From positions 186,001 through 250,000 of the forward strand of contig NZ_JARVCO010000012.1 in NCBI RefSeq assembly GCF_034531395.1: a stretch of 64,000 bases of DNA. The letters are read 5' to 3'. The translations under genes and the position numbers were made by a program. The notes beneath the pieces are model-generated. The model worked only from the letters and a program-made list of their open reading frames with translations. It was not told the origin of the DNA and made no database searches. Positions 34,496 to 44,126 of the stretch are shown in pieces (within the stretch, counting starts at the first letter, position 1; the number at the start of each line of letters is the position of its first letter). This stretch comes from Pontiella agarivorans (GTDB lineage: Bacteria; Verrucomicrobiota; Kiritimatiellia; Kiritimatiellales; Pontiellaceae).

Positions 34496-35743
34496 TTAAA
34501 TAAATTCCAGAGGTTGGAATTTTTTCAGCAGTACCGGCGTCGAGTCCACCCCCATATGTTTTTCGAGCAGGGTGGCGTAAATGCATCGGTAGTCCGTGGT
34601 GTGGGCGAGATCGCCCTTGATCAGTTTGTCGGGAGCGAGGCCGGGCCGTTTTCCATAGAAACCGCCTTTCACTGAGCCGCCCATGATAAAGACCGGAGCT
34701 GCGACGCCGTGGTCGGTTCCGCCGGAAGCATTTTCTTTGACGCGGCGGCCGAACTCGGAATAGACCATGACCGCAACGCGCCGATTGTGGCCGGTGTTTT
34801 CAAGTTCGATGTTGAATTCGAGCAGCGCTTCAGAAATCTCTTTCATCAGGTTGGCGTGTGCTCCGGCCTGGTTGGTATGGGTGTCGAATCCGCCGCGCGA
34901 AAGATAGTAGACCTTCGAGGGCATGCCGCCGCGGATGAGCTGGGAGACCACTTTGAGTTCCTGGGCAAAACGACTCTGCGGATAGTTACGTTGCGGTTTG
35001 ACCTTTTTAAGAATGGTATCGATTTGCTGTGCGCTGATTCGGGCCTCGGTTGCCGTTTTTTCAAGATAGGCGAGGGGGTCAAGTGTTCCGGTGGCCGGAG
35101 TTCCTCCTCCGCCGGAAAGCGCACCGATGGATCCGCCGGACATTTCGTCATCGTCGTCCATGCCCATCATACTCCTCATCAGTTCTTCATCGCCACGCGC
35201 TTTTTTCACGGCGAGCCGGCGGGGATCAGAGAAGGTAACCCCGGTGGGCATGGCGGCGGAAAACGCCTGCGGATTCTGTTTGCCGACGGCGAGTCCGACG
35301 CTGGCGGGCTGGCCGGCACAGTAGCGGTCGAAATAGCGGCCGAGCCAGCCGTACTGTTCAACCGTGTCGGAGTCGGAACCGGTATGCCAGATTTCGGTGG
35401 AACGGAAATGGGAGCGGTTGGGATCGGGATAGCCTACTCCCTCGACGATGGCGAGCTGGCCGGTTTCGTACAGGGTTCTGAATCCGCCGAGGTTGGGATG
35501 GAGTCCTGTGGTGTTGTTGAGTTTCAGTGCAGCGGCGGGCTTAATGCCCAGTTTCGGACGGGCGTTGTAATAATGATCGTTATCAATCGGGATGACGGTA
35601 TTGAGTCCGTCGTTGCCCCCGGCAAGCTGAATGATGACCGTGACGGGATCGGAGACTGATGAGGTGTTTGCGTAAAGACTGGAAGCGGAGAGGGTAATGG
35701 TTCCGCCGAAGGCTGTGGTGTAGATGAATTCGCGTCTTTTCAT
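34496..35743 (-). CDS. DUF1501 domain protein
   Basis: A 415-residue exported protein of the DUF1501 family, common in Planctomycetes and Verrucomicrobia and structurally close to sulfatase/phosphatase folds. It has a twin-arginine-like start (MKRREFIYTTAFGG). Markers are IQLAGGNDGLNTVIP, VEGVGYPDPNRSHF, SRGGFDTHTNQ and GGTDHGVAAPVFIMGG. The function is not established. It is always found near DUF1800, as here: the ribosome site AGGAG overlaps the end of the DUF1800 gene. A TTCCA palindrome covers its last codons. Confidence 0.94.
   Translation of the reverse strand: MKRREFIYTTAFGGTITLSASSLYANTSSVSDPVTVIIQLAGGNDGLNTVIPIDNDHYYNARPKLGIKPAAALKLNNTTGLHPNLGGFRTLYETGQLAIVEGVGYPDPNRSHFRSTEIWHTGSDSDTVEQYGWLGRYFDRYCAGQPASVGLAVGKQNPQAFSAAMPTGVTFSDPRRLAVKKARGDEELMRSMMGMDDDDEMSGGSIGALSGGGGTPATGTLDPLAYLEKTATEARISAQQIDTILKKVKPQRNYPQSRFAQELKVVSQLIRGGMPSKVYYLSRGGFDTHTNQAGAHANLMKEISEALLEFNIELENTGHNRRVAVMVYSEFGRRVKENASGGTDHGVAAPVFIMGGSVKGGFYGKRPGLAPDKLIKGDLAHTTDYRCIYATLLEKHMGVDSTPVLLKKFQPLEFI
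34505..34519. repeat. TTCCA-N5-TGGAA palindrome, centre GAGGT
   Basis: Last codons of the DUF1501 gene (FQPLEF on the minus strand), ten bases past the era stop. Confidence 0.8.
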
Positions 35744-35753
35744 GGTTTTACTC

Positions 35754-37190
35754 CTAAGTGAGCTGATATTGCGGGGTACTCATCAAGACATGCAGGATAT
35801 TCCGGACATCGGAATCTGTCCAGTCGCTGACCGGATTGAGGTGGTCAAAATAACCGTCGATTTTGCTGCGGTCGGCCGGAGAGAGAACGGTTTGATAAAC
35901 GTTCAGTTCAAGGTGGTTGCGCGCCTGTTCGAGACTGTTCCTTTTGTCCCAGGGCAGCACGTTGGCGGTATTGACGATATATCCTCCGAAACGTCGGTCG
36001 TTTTTACCTTCGCCGGGCGGAAGCCGTTTGCGTTGGTTGATCAACTGTTTTGCGAGGTTGTAGCGCGAGGTCAGTGAAGAGGTGGTGATCCAGGCGTAGC
36101 CGCCGTCCCAGCCTTTGACATTGGGCGGTGCGAACAGTTCCTGTCCGAGGCTGCGCAGGGCATTGATGCTTTGGCTGGTGTCGGGTTTCCGGATGCCGAG
36201 GGCGATGCAGGAGCCGACGAGCCATTGGGCCGGACTTTTGATTTGTGTGTGCATGGCTTGCGGGCTGTAGAAGGCTTCGCTCATGAATATGCTTTTGAGC
36301 AATGGCTGCAGTTCATAATCATTGTCGCGGAACTGTGCGGCGAGTTCCTGCACGATATCCGGGGAGGGATTTTCATAAGCGAAAAAGTTCCAGAGTCTGG
36401 AAACCAGAAATTCCGCAGCCTTTTCCTGTTCCAGAATTATCCGGATGATGTCGTGGCCGGTGAAGTTACCGGTCCGGCCGAAGAAGGTTTTCGGTTTGCG
36501 GTCGTGATTCCTGACATTATTGAAAAACGCGTATCGCTTCGGATGGACCATCCAGCCGGTGAACGCGCGGGCGGCTTCCTTGATATCGTCTTCGGTATAC
36601 CGGCCTTCGCCGAGCGTGAAGAGTTCCATCAGTTCGCGGGCATAGTTTTCGTTCGGGGCACCGGCCCGTGAACGGGTGTTGTCGAGGTAAACGAGCATGG
36701 CCGGATCCTGCGAAACGGCGGTGATGAGTTGCCGCCAGTTGCCGAAGGCGTTGCGCCGCAGGGTCTGGTTCTGGGCATACATCATATAGGCCGAGCGGAC
36801 TTTGCGTATGCTGGTGGCAAAGTGGCCGTGCCAGAAAAGAGTCATTTTTTCCTGCAGCGGGCAGGGGGAACTGATCATACGTTCGAGCCACCAGCCGGTC
36901 AGTTCCCGTTGCTGTTGCGCAGTTTCGCGCTGGAATTTTCGGCGGTAGCGTCGCCGTTCGTCGTCGGTGAGAGCGCGCAGCATCTGAAGATCCGGTTTCA
37001 CGGCAGCCTCGGGGGTAACCCATTCCGGCGGGGTGATATTTGCCGGTGTCTGAAAAAGCGCGTCGACGGCATCTTCCAGAGATCGGGAGGCGGCCAGGCT
37101 GATCTGATCCGGCGGCGCGCCGAAGCCGCTGCGCGCAAGCAGATGCGCCGCGCATGGGTGATTCCAGTGTTGAGGTTCGAGCTTTTTCAT
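35754..37190 (-). CDS. DUF1800 domain protein
   Basis: A 478-residue member of the DUF1800 family. Markers are HLLARSGFGAPPDQI, MTLFWHGHFAT, NENYARELMELFTLGEG, AARAFTGWM and NVKGWDGG. It is normally paired with DUF1501; the two may form an exported or surface complex of unknown role. No clear signal peptide is visible at the chosen start. A GGAG lies 15 bases before the ATG, which is unusually far, so the start is less certain. A TTCCA palindrome lies at 36388. Confidence 0.93.
   Translation of the reverse strand: MKKLEPQHWNHPCAAHLLARSGFGAPPDQISLAASRSLEDAVDALFQTPANITPPEWVTPEAAVKPDLQMLRALTDDERRRYRRKFQRETAQQQRELTGWWLERMISSPCPLQEKMTLFWHGHFATSIRKVRSAYMMYAQNQTLRRNAFGNWRQLITAVSQDPAMLVYLDNTRSRAGAPNENYARELMELFTLGEGRYTEDDIKEAARAFTGWMVHPKRYAFFNNVRNHDRKPKTFFGRTGNFTGHDIIRIILEQEKAAEFLVSRLWNFFAYENPSPDIVQELAAQFRDNDYELQPLLKSIFMSEAFYSPQAMHTQIKSPAQWLVGSCIALGIRKPDTSQSINALRSLGQELFAPPNVKGWDGGYAWITTSSLTSRYNLAKQLINQRKRLPPGEGKNDRRFGGYIVNTANVLPWDKRNSLEQARNHLELNVYQTVLSPADRSKIDGYFDHLNPVSDWTDSDVRNILHVLMSTPQYQLT
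36388..36402. repeat. TTCCA-N5-TGGAA palindrome, centre GAGTC
   Basis: Inside the DUF1800 gene; minus-strand codons SRLWNF. Confidence 0.8.
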
Positions 37191-37376
37191 GGTCGGTCGG
37201 CAGAGCTCCTTTCAACAGGGTTGACGATGCCTGAGCTTATCAAACGGACAGTACGGTGAAGATATTGTTCGGAAAGAAAGCCGGCTGCGGTTGAATTAAC
37301 AGGCGACAGATTGGGAAAAAGGGCTTTTATATTGCCCGTTCATTGGAAATAATGGCGGCTAATTATTGGACATTTT

Positions 37377-39908
37377 ATGCGTCGATCCTATTTATCCATA
37401 TTATTACTTTTTTCGTTGTTTGTTGTTTTTAAAGCGGTTGCGCAGGAACCGGTTCCGAAGCCTCAGAGTTCACGTTATCCGAACATTCGAGCATCGCTGG
37501 ATGACGGTTTTTTTGTGCTGGCGGAACAGCAGGCCCGCGGTGTGGTTCTGCTTGAGCCGAAAGAGGAGGAGGCGATCGAAGCCAATCTGCTTTTGGCGCA
37601 TGCGCTGTGGGGGCAGAAGCGATACTCCGAACTGCTGCGGGAACTGCAGGACCTTTCCGGAGATCCGGGATTTGTCTATTGGCGTGCCCGAGCCCATTTC
37701 GAATTGCGCCAGTATACGCAGGCGCTGGATATTCTGAACGCTTCAGAGGAAGAGCTCGGCAACAGCCGGTATGCTCCTTCTGTACTGAGGCTAAAGGGGT
37801 TTCTGCAAAAGAAGATTGGTCTTCTTGACGAGGCAGAGGCGACGTATAAGAAATTTGCTGCTGATTTTCCGAATAACCGTTTTCAGACTGAAAACCGGTT
37901 TGATATTGCCGAGGTGTACACCTTGCAGCAGCGGATACCGGAGGCCATTGCGATCTATGAAGGGTTGAGCGAGTCGGTGCGCGAAAATACGGCGGAAAGG
38001 GCAAGGCTTAAACTTGCTCATCTGTTGTATACACAGGGCGCAGACGAAAATTTTGATCGGGCCCGCGGGCTGTTGAACGGGCTTGCTACGAATGAAAATA
38101 CACGGCTGATTTATCGTATTGATGCCTGGGTGGACCTGGCGGCTCTGGAGCAGAAAGCCGGTGATATTGAAGCGACCGAGGCGGCGATGCGTGCAGGCAT
38201 TGCTCTTTCCCCCGATGCCCGGCAGCGGGTTCCCTTGAAGCTGGCGCTGGCGAGGGTGTTGCTGGATGAAGAGAAAACAGATCCTGCGCTGAAGCTGCTG
38301 GAAGAATGCCGTGCAGAGGCCCCTGATCAGGAAATCGCCGCTGAGCTGCAGTTGGAAAAAGCAAATGCTTTATTTCAGGCCCAACGGTATCAGGCGGCAG
38401 AGGAGGCCTATCAGGTATACCTCGATGTGGCAGTGGATGAAGCCGGTTTGGCGGAGGCGTATTACGGAAAAGGGCTGTGCCTCTGGAAACTGGCCCGATA
38501 TGCCGAAGCCGCCAGTGTTTTTGACAAAGCATACAAGGCGCTGAAGGATCCGGAACTGAAGGCCAATGTGCTGTTCAAGGCGGCGGACAGTTATTTTCAG
38601 GCGGACCGGCTCGAGGATGCGGAGAAGCGGTATCGATCGTTTGTAACCGACTTTCCGGTGCATGAAAAAATGCCGAATGCGCTCTATCAGCTGGGTCTTT
38701 CTCTGATGCGGATCGGCCGTCGCGATGAAGCGCTGACGACTTTCGGCATTCTGGAATCCAATCATGCTGAAAGTCCGTTCGCGGAGCAGGCGGCTCTGCG
38801 GTCGGCTGATGTGCTGCGTGCCAACCGGGAATGGGATGCCTCGTTGGAAAAATATGATCAGATTATCGGGACCTACACCAACGCTTCCACTGCTGCAACC
38901 TGCCGGTTCATGCAGGGGCTGGTCCTTTATGAATATCTGAAGCAGTATCCTGAGGCTCAGAAAGCCTTTGAAGAGGTAATCGAAAAATATCCAGACAGCG
39001 AATATGTAGAACAGGCTGAATTCATGCGGGGGTTCAGTATGGCCTTGCAGGGGTTTTATGAGGAGTCAATCGATGCCTGCATGGGGTTTGTTGAAAGATA
39101 TCCGGAGTCTGAATGGTCGCCCAAGGTGATTTTCTGGCTGGGCGAACAGTTTTATAATCAAGGACGCTATGAAGAGGCCGAACCGCTGTTTCTTCGAATT
39201 GCCAGGGATTTCAAGGGGCATGAATATGCCGCGCGTGCGCTCTACTGGGCCGGCCGGGCGGCGGCGGCGCAGTCGAATTATGTGAATGCCATAGAACGGT
39301 ATTCCGAGGTGGCGAAAACCTACCCCGATAGCGATGTTATGCCGCAGGTGCGCTTTGCACAGGGCGATGCGCTGACGGAGCTGGGTCAGTTTGCCCGGGC
39401 GATTCTTGCGTTTGAAGAGATCATTAAGAACTATCCCGACAGTTATCTGGTGAATTCGGCCTGGGGACGGAAGGGTGACTGTCAGTTTTCGCTGGGGGTG
39501 GATAATCCGGCTCGTTATGTGGAAGCGATGAGTTCCTATCAGGCGATTCTTGACCGGCCGTCTGCACCGGTCGGGTTGAAGCTCCATGTGGAAAATAAAA
39601 TCGGTGAGTGTCTGGAAAAGACGAATGTTTCGGACAAGGCATTCAGCCGCTACATGAATGTAGTCTATACTTTCATTAATGAAAACGTTGAGCGGTCGCC
39701 CTATACGGTGACGTGGTTCACGCGTTCGGCCCGTTCGGCCGGGGCGATCAAAGAGCGTCAACGGGCCTGGAAAGAGGCCGTGCAGGTTTATGAGCGGTTG
39801 CTGGAAGCCAATGTGAATGAATCGGCTAGCCAGTGGGCGAAAGAACGTATTACCAAAATTAAACAGGAAAACTGGCTGCTCTTTCAGGAGCAGGAGGAGC
39901 GTGAATAG
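37377..39908 (+). CDS. Long periplasmic TPR-repeat protein, first ExbB/ExbD cluster
   Basis: An 843-residue exported protein with a signal peptide to about residue 22 and some 15-18 tetratricopeptide repeats to the end. Typical units are ALYQLGLSLMRIGRRDEAL, FMRGFSMALQGFYEESIDAC (written in part) and YPDSEYVEQAEFM. Several units have the YP-S/D turn seen in BamD/YbgF-type repeats. It leads an operon with ExbB, ExbD and a TonB-like protein, so it may be a scaffold linking an inner-membrane motor to outer-membrane or peptidoglycan partners. The partner is unknown. Confidence 0.88.
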   Translation: MRRSYLSILLLFSLFVVFKAVAQEPVPKPQSSRYPNIRASLDDGFFVLAEQQARGVVLLEPKEEEAIEANLLLAHALWGQKRYSELLRELQDLSGDPGFVYWRARAHFELRQYTQALDILNASEEELGNSRYAPSVLRLKGFLQKKIGLLDEAEATYKKFAADFPNNRFQTENRFDIAEVYTLQQRIPEAIAIYEGLSESVRENTAERARLKLAHLLYTQGADENFDRARGLLNGLATNENTRLIYRIDAWVDLAALEQKAGDIEATEAAMRAGIALSPDARQRVPLKLALARVLLDEEKTDPALKLLEECRAEAPDQEIAAELQLEKANALFQAQRYQAAEEAYQVYLDVAVDEAGLAEAYYGKGLCLWKLARYAEAASVFDKAYKALKDPELKANVLFKAADSYFQADRLEDAEKRYRSFVTDFPVHEKMPNALYQLGLSLMRIGRRDEALTTFGILESNHAESPFAEQAALRSADVLRANREWDASLEKYDQIIGTYTNASTAATCRFMQGLVLYEYLKQYPEAQKAFEEVIEKYPDSEYVEQAEFMRGFSMALQGFYEESIDACMGFVERYPESEWSPKVIFWLGEQFYNQGRYEEAEPLFLRIARDFKGHEYAARALYWAGRAAAAQSNYVNAIERYSEVAKTYPDSDVMPQVRFAQGDALTELGQFARAILAFEEIIKNYPDSYLVNSAWGRKGDCQFSLGVDNPARYVEAMSSYQAILDRPSAPVGLKLHVENKIGECLEKTNVSDKAFSRYMNVVYTFINENVERSPYTVTWFTRSARSAGAIKERQRAWKEAVQVYERLLEANVNESASQWAKERITKIKQENWLLFQEQEERE

Positions 39909-40013
39909 AGGAACCGATGTTTTCTGATTGCCGAAGATTGATGTGCGGGCCCGCTATGCCCGTGTATAGCCGTCAGAGTTCAGGGGACCGTATTCAGAAT
40001 TCCGGAGGCACTT

Positions 40014-40655
40014 ATGTTGGAACTGATGGTTAAAGGGGGCTGGATTATGTGGCCGCTACTGGTCTGCAGCATTGCAGCTGCAGTTCTTTTTCTGGAGCGC
40101 GTGTTTCATTTACACCGTGCACAGATCAAGCAGGATGATTTTCTAAGCGGAATCTATACGATCGTGAATCGCGGCAATACGGCCGAGGCGGTTTCGATCT
40201 GTGACCAGACTCCTGGGCCGGTTGCGCACATCATTCGTACAGGGCTGCTTCATGCTGATGAAAAACCGGAGGAGCTCAAACAGACCATAACAAAAGCTGG
40301 TCTGGGTGAAATTCCGCGTCTGGAAAAAAATCTGGGCGGACTGCTGACCATTGCCCAGATTACACCGCTACTGGGGCTGCTGGGCACGGTGGTCGGTCTG
40401 ATTCAGATTTTTACGGCGATGCAACAGAATGCACCGCTGGCTGAGATTGGAGATCTGTCGGAGGGCATATGGCAGGCGCTGATAACCACGGCGGTCGGCC
40501 TCTGTGTTTCCATTCCTGCCTTTGCGGGCTATAATTTTCTACTGAGCCGGGTGGAACGCATTACGCTGAATATGGAGTATGCGGCTGAAGAGGTTTATCA
40601 TTTTCTGGTTTATGACCGTACCGAAGGCGGAGTCGACGGTAATGAAGCCCTTTGA
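40014..40655 (+). CDS. MotA/TolQ/ExbB proton-channel protein
   Basis: A 213-residue inner-membrane proton-channel subunit with three helices: near 10-27, 108-135 (ITPLLGLLGTVVGLIQIF) and 155-175 (LITTAVGLCVSIPAFAGYNFLL). The cytoplasmic stretch between helices 1 and 2 is typical of ExbB/TolQ. The start has a GGAGG site eight bases ahead. Its 3' end overlaps the ExbD gene by 14 bases. It should drive the downstream TonB-like or TPR partner with the proton gradient. Confidence 0.94.
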   Translation: MLELMVKGGWIMWPLLVCSIAAAVLFLERVFHLHRAQIKQDDFLSGIYTIVNRGNTAEAVSICDQTPGPVAHIIRTGLLHADEKPEELKQTITKAGLGEIPRLEKNLGGLLTIAQITPLLGLLGTVVGLIQIFTAMQQNAPLAEIGDLSEGIWQALITTAVGLCVSIPAFAGYNFLLSRVERITLNMEYAAEEVYHFLVYDRTEGGVDGNEAL

Positions 40656-41103
40656 TCCCCATAAAAAAAGCCAACAGCTTCGTAATTTTAAGCCCACCCG
40701 TAAACCGGCCGGGGTGTTTACCATTGCGCTGGGCTTCTGTGATTCCTCTCTGCTGGCCCTGGCCTTTTTTCTGGTGGTTTCTCCGTTTGTTATGCAGCCG
40801 GGCATTAATATCACGTTGCCGGAATCCCCATTTTCGGGGGGGGCGCGTTTTGGCTCGATGGTGCTCTCGATTACGCGCGGGGAATGGTACTTTTTTAATA
40901 ATGAGCGGCTCGACGAAGCTGGGTTGCGGGAAGCACTGCGGGCTGCGGCATTGTTGCACCGGGACAGTGTATTGATTATCGAAGCCGATGAGCATGTATC
41001 GCATGGGGCCGTTGTAAAGGCCTGGAACGCGGCACTTGAAGCCGGAATTTCCGAGGTGTCAATTGCCACACGGATTTCCGCCGTTGAAGAGGGGGAGCCG
41101 TGA
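40642..41103 (+). CDS. ExbD/TolR-family protein, divergent
   Basis: A 153-residue single-span membrane protein. The helix (about 28-52) contains the functional aspartate in GFCDSSLLALAFFLV, an unusual setting compared with the common PLIDVVFLLL. The periplasmic domain (about 60-150) has the ExbD/TolR fold with ITLPES and VSIATRISA. The start at 40642 lies inside the ExbB gene and avoids a spurious N-terminal extension. Its stop overlaps the next GTG start. Confidence 0.88.
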   Translation: MKPFDPHKKSQQLRNFKPTRKPAGVFTIALGFCDSSLLALAFFLVVSPFVMQPGINITLPESPFSGGARFGSMVLSITRGEWYFFNNERLDEAGLREALRAAALLHRDSVLIIEADEHVSHGAVVKAWNAALEAGISEVSIATRISAVEEGEP

Positions 41104-41846
41104 GTCGCCCTCTGTCCAGGGGAATGATGATGGCAACAGGGATTGCCGTCGTATTCCATGCCGCGCTTTTTCTGCCGATACGCCCCCTGGTGGGAGCCAC
41201 GGCCGGGGTTCATATGGACGTACCTTCAACGCGTTATCAGTCCGGCGGTCATACCTCTTTTTCACGGTCAGGCCCCCGGGTCCGAACGGTTTCTTCCCCG
41301 GTTCTGTTTTCGCTGCCTTCGAAGATGGGATTCAGCCGGGAATTTTTCAGAGAGCGTATCCAGACACCCCGTTTTGATCCGGGGTCCGGGACTCCCGAAC
41401 GTTTTCTGGATGTGCCGGGGATGCGGCGAAGAAAAGCGTTGAATTCCGAAAACCTTATGCTCATCGCACTGATCGGTTCTGAGCCAGCTGTTCCGGATGA
41501 TGTTTATGGTGCAGATGTGGAAAAACCTGCTGCTCGCCGGGTCTCGCTGGCCCCGGAGTTGAAGTCGCGTTTGGTTGGTGGAGTTGTGCTGCCGGCGGAA
41601 CTGAATCAGGAGGTTTCAAAGCCTTGGGCGGTACGTGCTGAAGTCAGCATTTCCGGGGATGGTTTGGTCGAGCATGTGTTTCTCGAAGAACCGCTCGACT
41701 CCGCACCGCTCAACCAGAGTGTGCTTAAGATGCTTCACGGGTTGAATTTCAGTGCAGGCGATCAGGTGGAAGGGGTGGTTGAAATCTATTCTCCGGAAAC
41801 CCAGCCCGTGCCGCCATCCGTATCTGATGCCGGGGAGGAAGAATGA
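41100..41846 (+). CDS. TonB-like energy-transducing protein
   Basis: A 248-residue protein in the position of TonB/TolA: after ExbB and ExbD, one N-terminal membrane helix (about 9-28), a low-complexity middle, and a C-terminal domain (about 180-240) with VRAEVSISGDGLVEHVFLEEP and VLKMLHGLNFSAG, the layout of a TonB C-terminal domain. It lacks the Pro-Lys-rich spacer of classical TonB. It starts with GTG overlapping the exbD stop (GTGA). The outer-membrane receptor it serves is not known. Confidence 0.75.
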   Translation: MSRPLSRGMMMATGIAVVFHAALFLPIRPLVGATAGVHMDVPSTRYQSGGHTSFSRSGPRVRTVSSPVLFSLPSKMGFSREFFRERIQTPRFDPGSGTPERFLDVPGMRRRKALNSENLMLIALIGSEPAVPDDVYGADVEKPAARRVSLAPELKSRLVGGVVLPAELNQEVSKPWAVRAEVSISGDGLVEHVFLEEPLDSAPLNQSVLKMLHGLNFSAGDQVEGVVEIYSPETQPVPPSVSDAGEEE

Positions 41847-42073
41847 CTGGGATCAATGTTGAAATGCTATTGTCGGCGTTTGTATCTGTTCCGTTGTTGG
41901 TGACCGGTGTGCTTGCGGTGTTTTATAATGTCCGCGCGAAGCATCGTCCTATGCGAGAGCGTGAAAGTATCTATGAATGTTCCAACTGCGATCACGTTTA
42001 TGCCTTTGCCCGAAACCGTCCGATGGACCGCTGTCCCCGGTGTGGTCATTTGAACGAAGCTGTGCGGACGTAA
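41843..42073 (+). CDS. Small membrane protein with C-terminal zinc ribbon
   Basis: A 76-residue protein with one N-terminal helix (about 7-30) and a cytoplasmic or periplasmic zinc ribbon with YECSNCDHVYAF and RCPRCGHLNEA (two CxxC pairs). It overlaps the upstream gene by ATGA, so it is the last member of the ExbB/ExbD operon. Function unknown. Confidence 0.8.
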   Translation: MTGINVEMLLSAFVSVPLLVTGVLAVFYNVRAKHRPMRERESIYECSNCDHVYAFARNRPMDRCPRCGHLNEAVRT

Positions 42074-42107
42074 ATCCGCACAGGGTGTTCACAGACTGTA
42101 GCGCGGG

Positions 42108-43727
42108 TTATGTCAGTGGACCGCCGGGGTTATCGTGGATGACCGTATCGGTGAGGGCATCGGCCCTTTCCGGATGATCGGACATGAAATGAAGGCCGCG
42201 GCTCTCTTTGCGCTGCTCGGCGGAGCGGATGATCAGTTCCGCTACGTCGGCGATATTTCGCAGTTCCAGCAGGTCGGCGGTGACGAGATAGTCGCCGTAA
42301 TACTGCTTGATTTCCTGGCGCAAGTTGCGGATGCGCGCCCGTGCGCGGGCCAGACGGCGCTCGGTGCGTACAATGCCGACGTAGTCCCACATGGCGGTGC
42401 GGACTTCATTCCAGTTGTGTTCCACCACAACCGCTTCGTCGGATGAAACGGCTTCGCCGCATCGCCAGTCCGGAATGACCGCATCTTCGCTGAATTCTTT
42501 CCAGACTTTGGAAATTTCGACGGCGGTGGCGTGGCCGCAGACCAGGGCTTCGAGCAGCGAGTTGCTGGCGAGGCGGTTGGCACCGTGCAGGCCGGTGCTG
42601 GCGACTTCGCCACAGGCATAAAAACCGGGGAGGGCGGTTTTCCCATTCACTTCCGCCACAATGCCGCCGCAGGAATAGTGACAGGCCGGAACGACAGGGA
42701 TCGGTTCTTTTGCCATATTCACGCCGTAGCGAAGGCAGGCGTTATAGAGGTTCGGGAAGCGTTCGCGCAGGAAGGATTCGGAGCGGTGGGAAATGTCCAG
42801 ATAGACGAATTCATCGCCGTGTTTTTTCATGACCGCATCAATGGCACGGGCGGTGACATCGCGGGTGGCGAGCGAGCCGCGTTCATCGAAATCGGTCATG
42901 AATTTCCGTCCGCGGATATCCATCAGTTCGGCTCCTTCGCCGCGAACGGCTTCGGAGATCAGGAAGGATTTGGCGTCGGGATGATAAAGGCAGGTGGGAT
43001 GAAACTGCACAAATTCCATATTGCGGATGGGCAGTCCGGCACGCCAGGCCATGGCGACGCCGTCGCCGGTGGCGACATCGGGATTGGAGGTGTAGGGATA
43101 GACCTTTCCGATTCCACCGGTGGCTAACACCGTGCAGCGGGCGTGTACGGCAAAAATCTGCTCTGTTTTGGTGTCGATAAAATAGGCGCCGATGCAGGCA
43201 TTTTTTCCGGGATGTTTGGCCCAGTCGGTGGTGACGAGGTCGATGGCCATGAGATTTTCGCGCAGGGTGATGTTGGGATTTTCCTGAGCACGAAGGATGA
43301 GGGTTTGCATCATAGATTTTCCGGTGATGTCGCCGGCGTGAAGAATGCGCCGGTGCGAATGACCGCCTTCCTGGCCCAGATCGTATTCGCTTTCCTTGCC
43401 CTTCAGTTTGCGCAGGTCGAATTCAATGCCGAGTTCTTCAAGCTCGTGGATTCGGTCATATCCACCGCGTACAATCTTTTCAACAACGTCCGGATTACTG
43501 AGGCCGCATCCTGTGCTGAGCGTGTCTGCTACGTGCGCCTGGACGGTATCATCGGGATCAATGACGCAGGCGATGCCGCCCTGGGCATAGAAACTGTTGC
43601 ATTCAGAAGCTTCAACTTTGGTGCTGACCAGGACTTTTCCATGTTTGGAAAGTTCTATGGCGGCTGTCAGGCCGGCAAGCCCGGAGCCGATGACGAGAAA
43701 ATCTACGTTTTTAGGTGTGTTTTTCAT
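42108..43727 (-). CDS. nadB: L-aspartate oxidase
   Basis: FAD enzyme oxidising aspartate to iminoaspartate, the first step of de novo NAD synthesis. The 539 residues include the dinucleotide loop VIGSGLAGLTAAIEL, the FAD/active-site region YAQGGIACV, the succinate-dehydrogenase-like catalytic stretch HPTCLYHP, and SCGGIVAEVNGKT before GLHGANRLASNSLLEALV. The C terminus REGRGLHF-like variant is ESRGLHFMSDHP. It fits with nadD elsewhere in the window. A TTCCA-N5 palindrome lies at 42499 and a four-base-spacer version at 43637. Confidence 0.95.
   Translation of the reverse strand: MKNTPKNVDFLVIGSGLAGLTAAIELSKHGKVLVSTKVEASECNSFYAQGGIACVIDPDDTVQAHVADTLSTGCGLSNPDVVEKIVRGGYDRIHELEELGIEFDLRKLKGKESEYDLGQEGGHSHRRILHAGDITGKSMMQTLILRAQENPNITLRENLMAIDLVTTDWAKHPGKNACIGAYFIDTKTEQIFAVHARCTVLATGGIGKVYPYTSNPDVATGDGVAMAWRAGLPIRNMEFVQFHPTCLYHPDAKSFLISEAVRGEGAELMDIRGRKFMTDFDERGSLATRDVTARAIDAVMKKHGDEFVYLDISHRSESFLRERFPNLYNACLRYGVNMAKEPIPVVPACHYSCGGIVAEVNGKTALPGFYACGEVASTGLHGANRLASNSLLEALVCGHATAVEISKVWKEFSEDAVIPDWRCGEAVSSDEAVVVEHNWNEVRTAMWDYVGIVRTERRLARARARIRNLRQEIKQYYGDYLVTADLLELRNIADVAELIIRSAEQRKESRGLHFMSDHPERADALTDTVIHDNPGGPLT
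42499..42513. repeat. TTCCA-N5-TGGAA palindrome, centre GACTT
   Basis: Inside nadB; minus-strand codons SKVWKE. Confidence 0.8.
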
Positions 43728-43799
43728 GGGAGAATGGGGTTAGGTGTCAGGCCGACCGGCAATAATGAATGGCTTTCATTATCACGGATGCCGACTGTT

Positions 43800-44072
43800 T
43801 TATGCCTCTTGCCTCACTTGTTCTTTTTCGGCTTCGGCGTCTGCTTTAATTTTGGTGATGGTCTGTTGGCGGGTCTGCTGAATGAGACCTGCCTTGGCGG
43901 GATCCTGTTCGGTGGCCATCTGCTGGTCGAACATGATTTCGGTCTCGGCGACCTTGGCTTTCATTTTGGCATCGATATCGGCAATGGCCGCTTTCTGTTC
44001 ATCGGAAAGTTCCCGGGATTCACCGCCGAGATGCTCCATGGCCAACTCATATGCACTTTTCATTCCGCTCAT
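43800..44072 (-). CDS. Small coiled-coil hypothetical protein
   Basis: A 90-residue protein of mostly charged helix (AAIADIDAKMKAKVAETEI and TKIKADAEAEKEQVRQEA), with no signal peptide or membrane span. The ATG at 44072 has an AAAGGA ribosome site at good spacing. The N terminus MKSAYELAMEHLGGE looks like a conserved start seen in PVC hypothetical proteins, but I cannot name the family. No operon partner is obvious. Confidence 0.75.
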   Translation of the reverse strand: MSGMKSAYELAMEHLGGESRELSDEQKAAIADIDAKMKAKVAETEIMFDQQMATEQDPAKAGLIQQTRQQTITKIKADAEAEKEQVRQEA

Positions 44073-44126
44073 CTATTTATCCTTTCGGCCGGGAAATATA
44101 CGTTTCCTGTTCGGTAAAGGGAAGGT

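Noticed and set aside
40014-40655. Flagellar MotA
   Set aside because: Length, three-helix plan and the adjacent ExbD/TonB-like genes fit ExbB/TolQ, not a four-helix MotA.
43637-43650. TTCCATGTTTGGAA in nadB
   Set aside because: The spacer is four bases, not five, so it was left out of the strict palindrome count, though it may be a variant.
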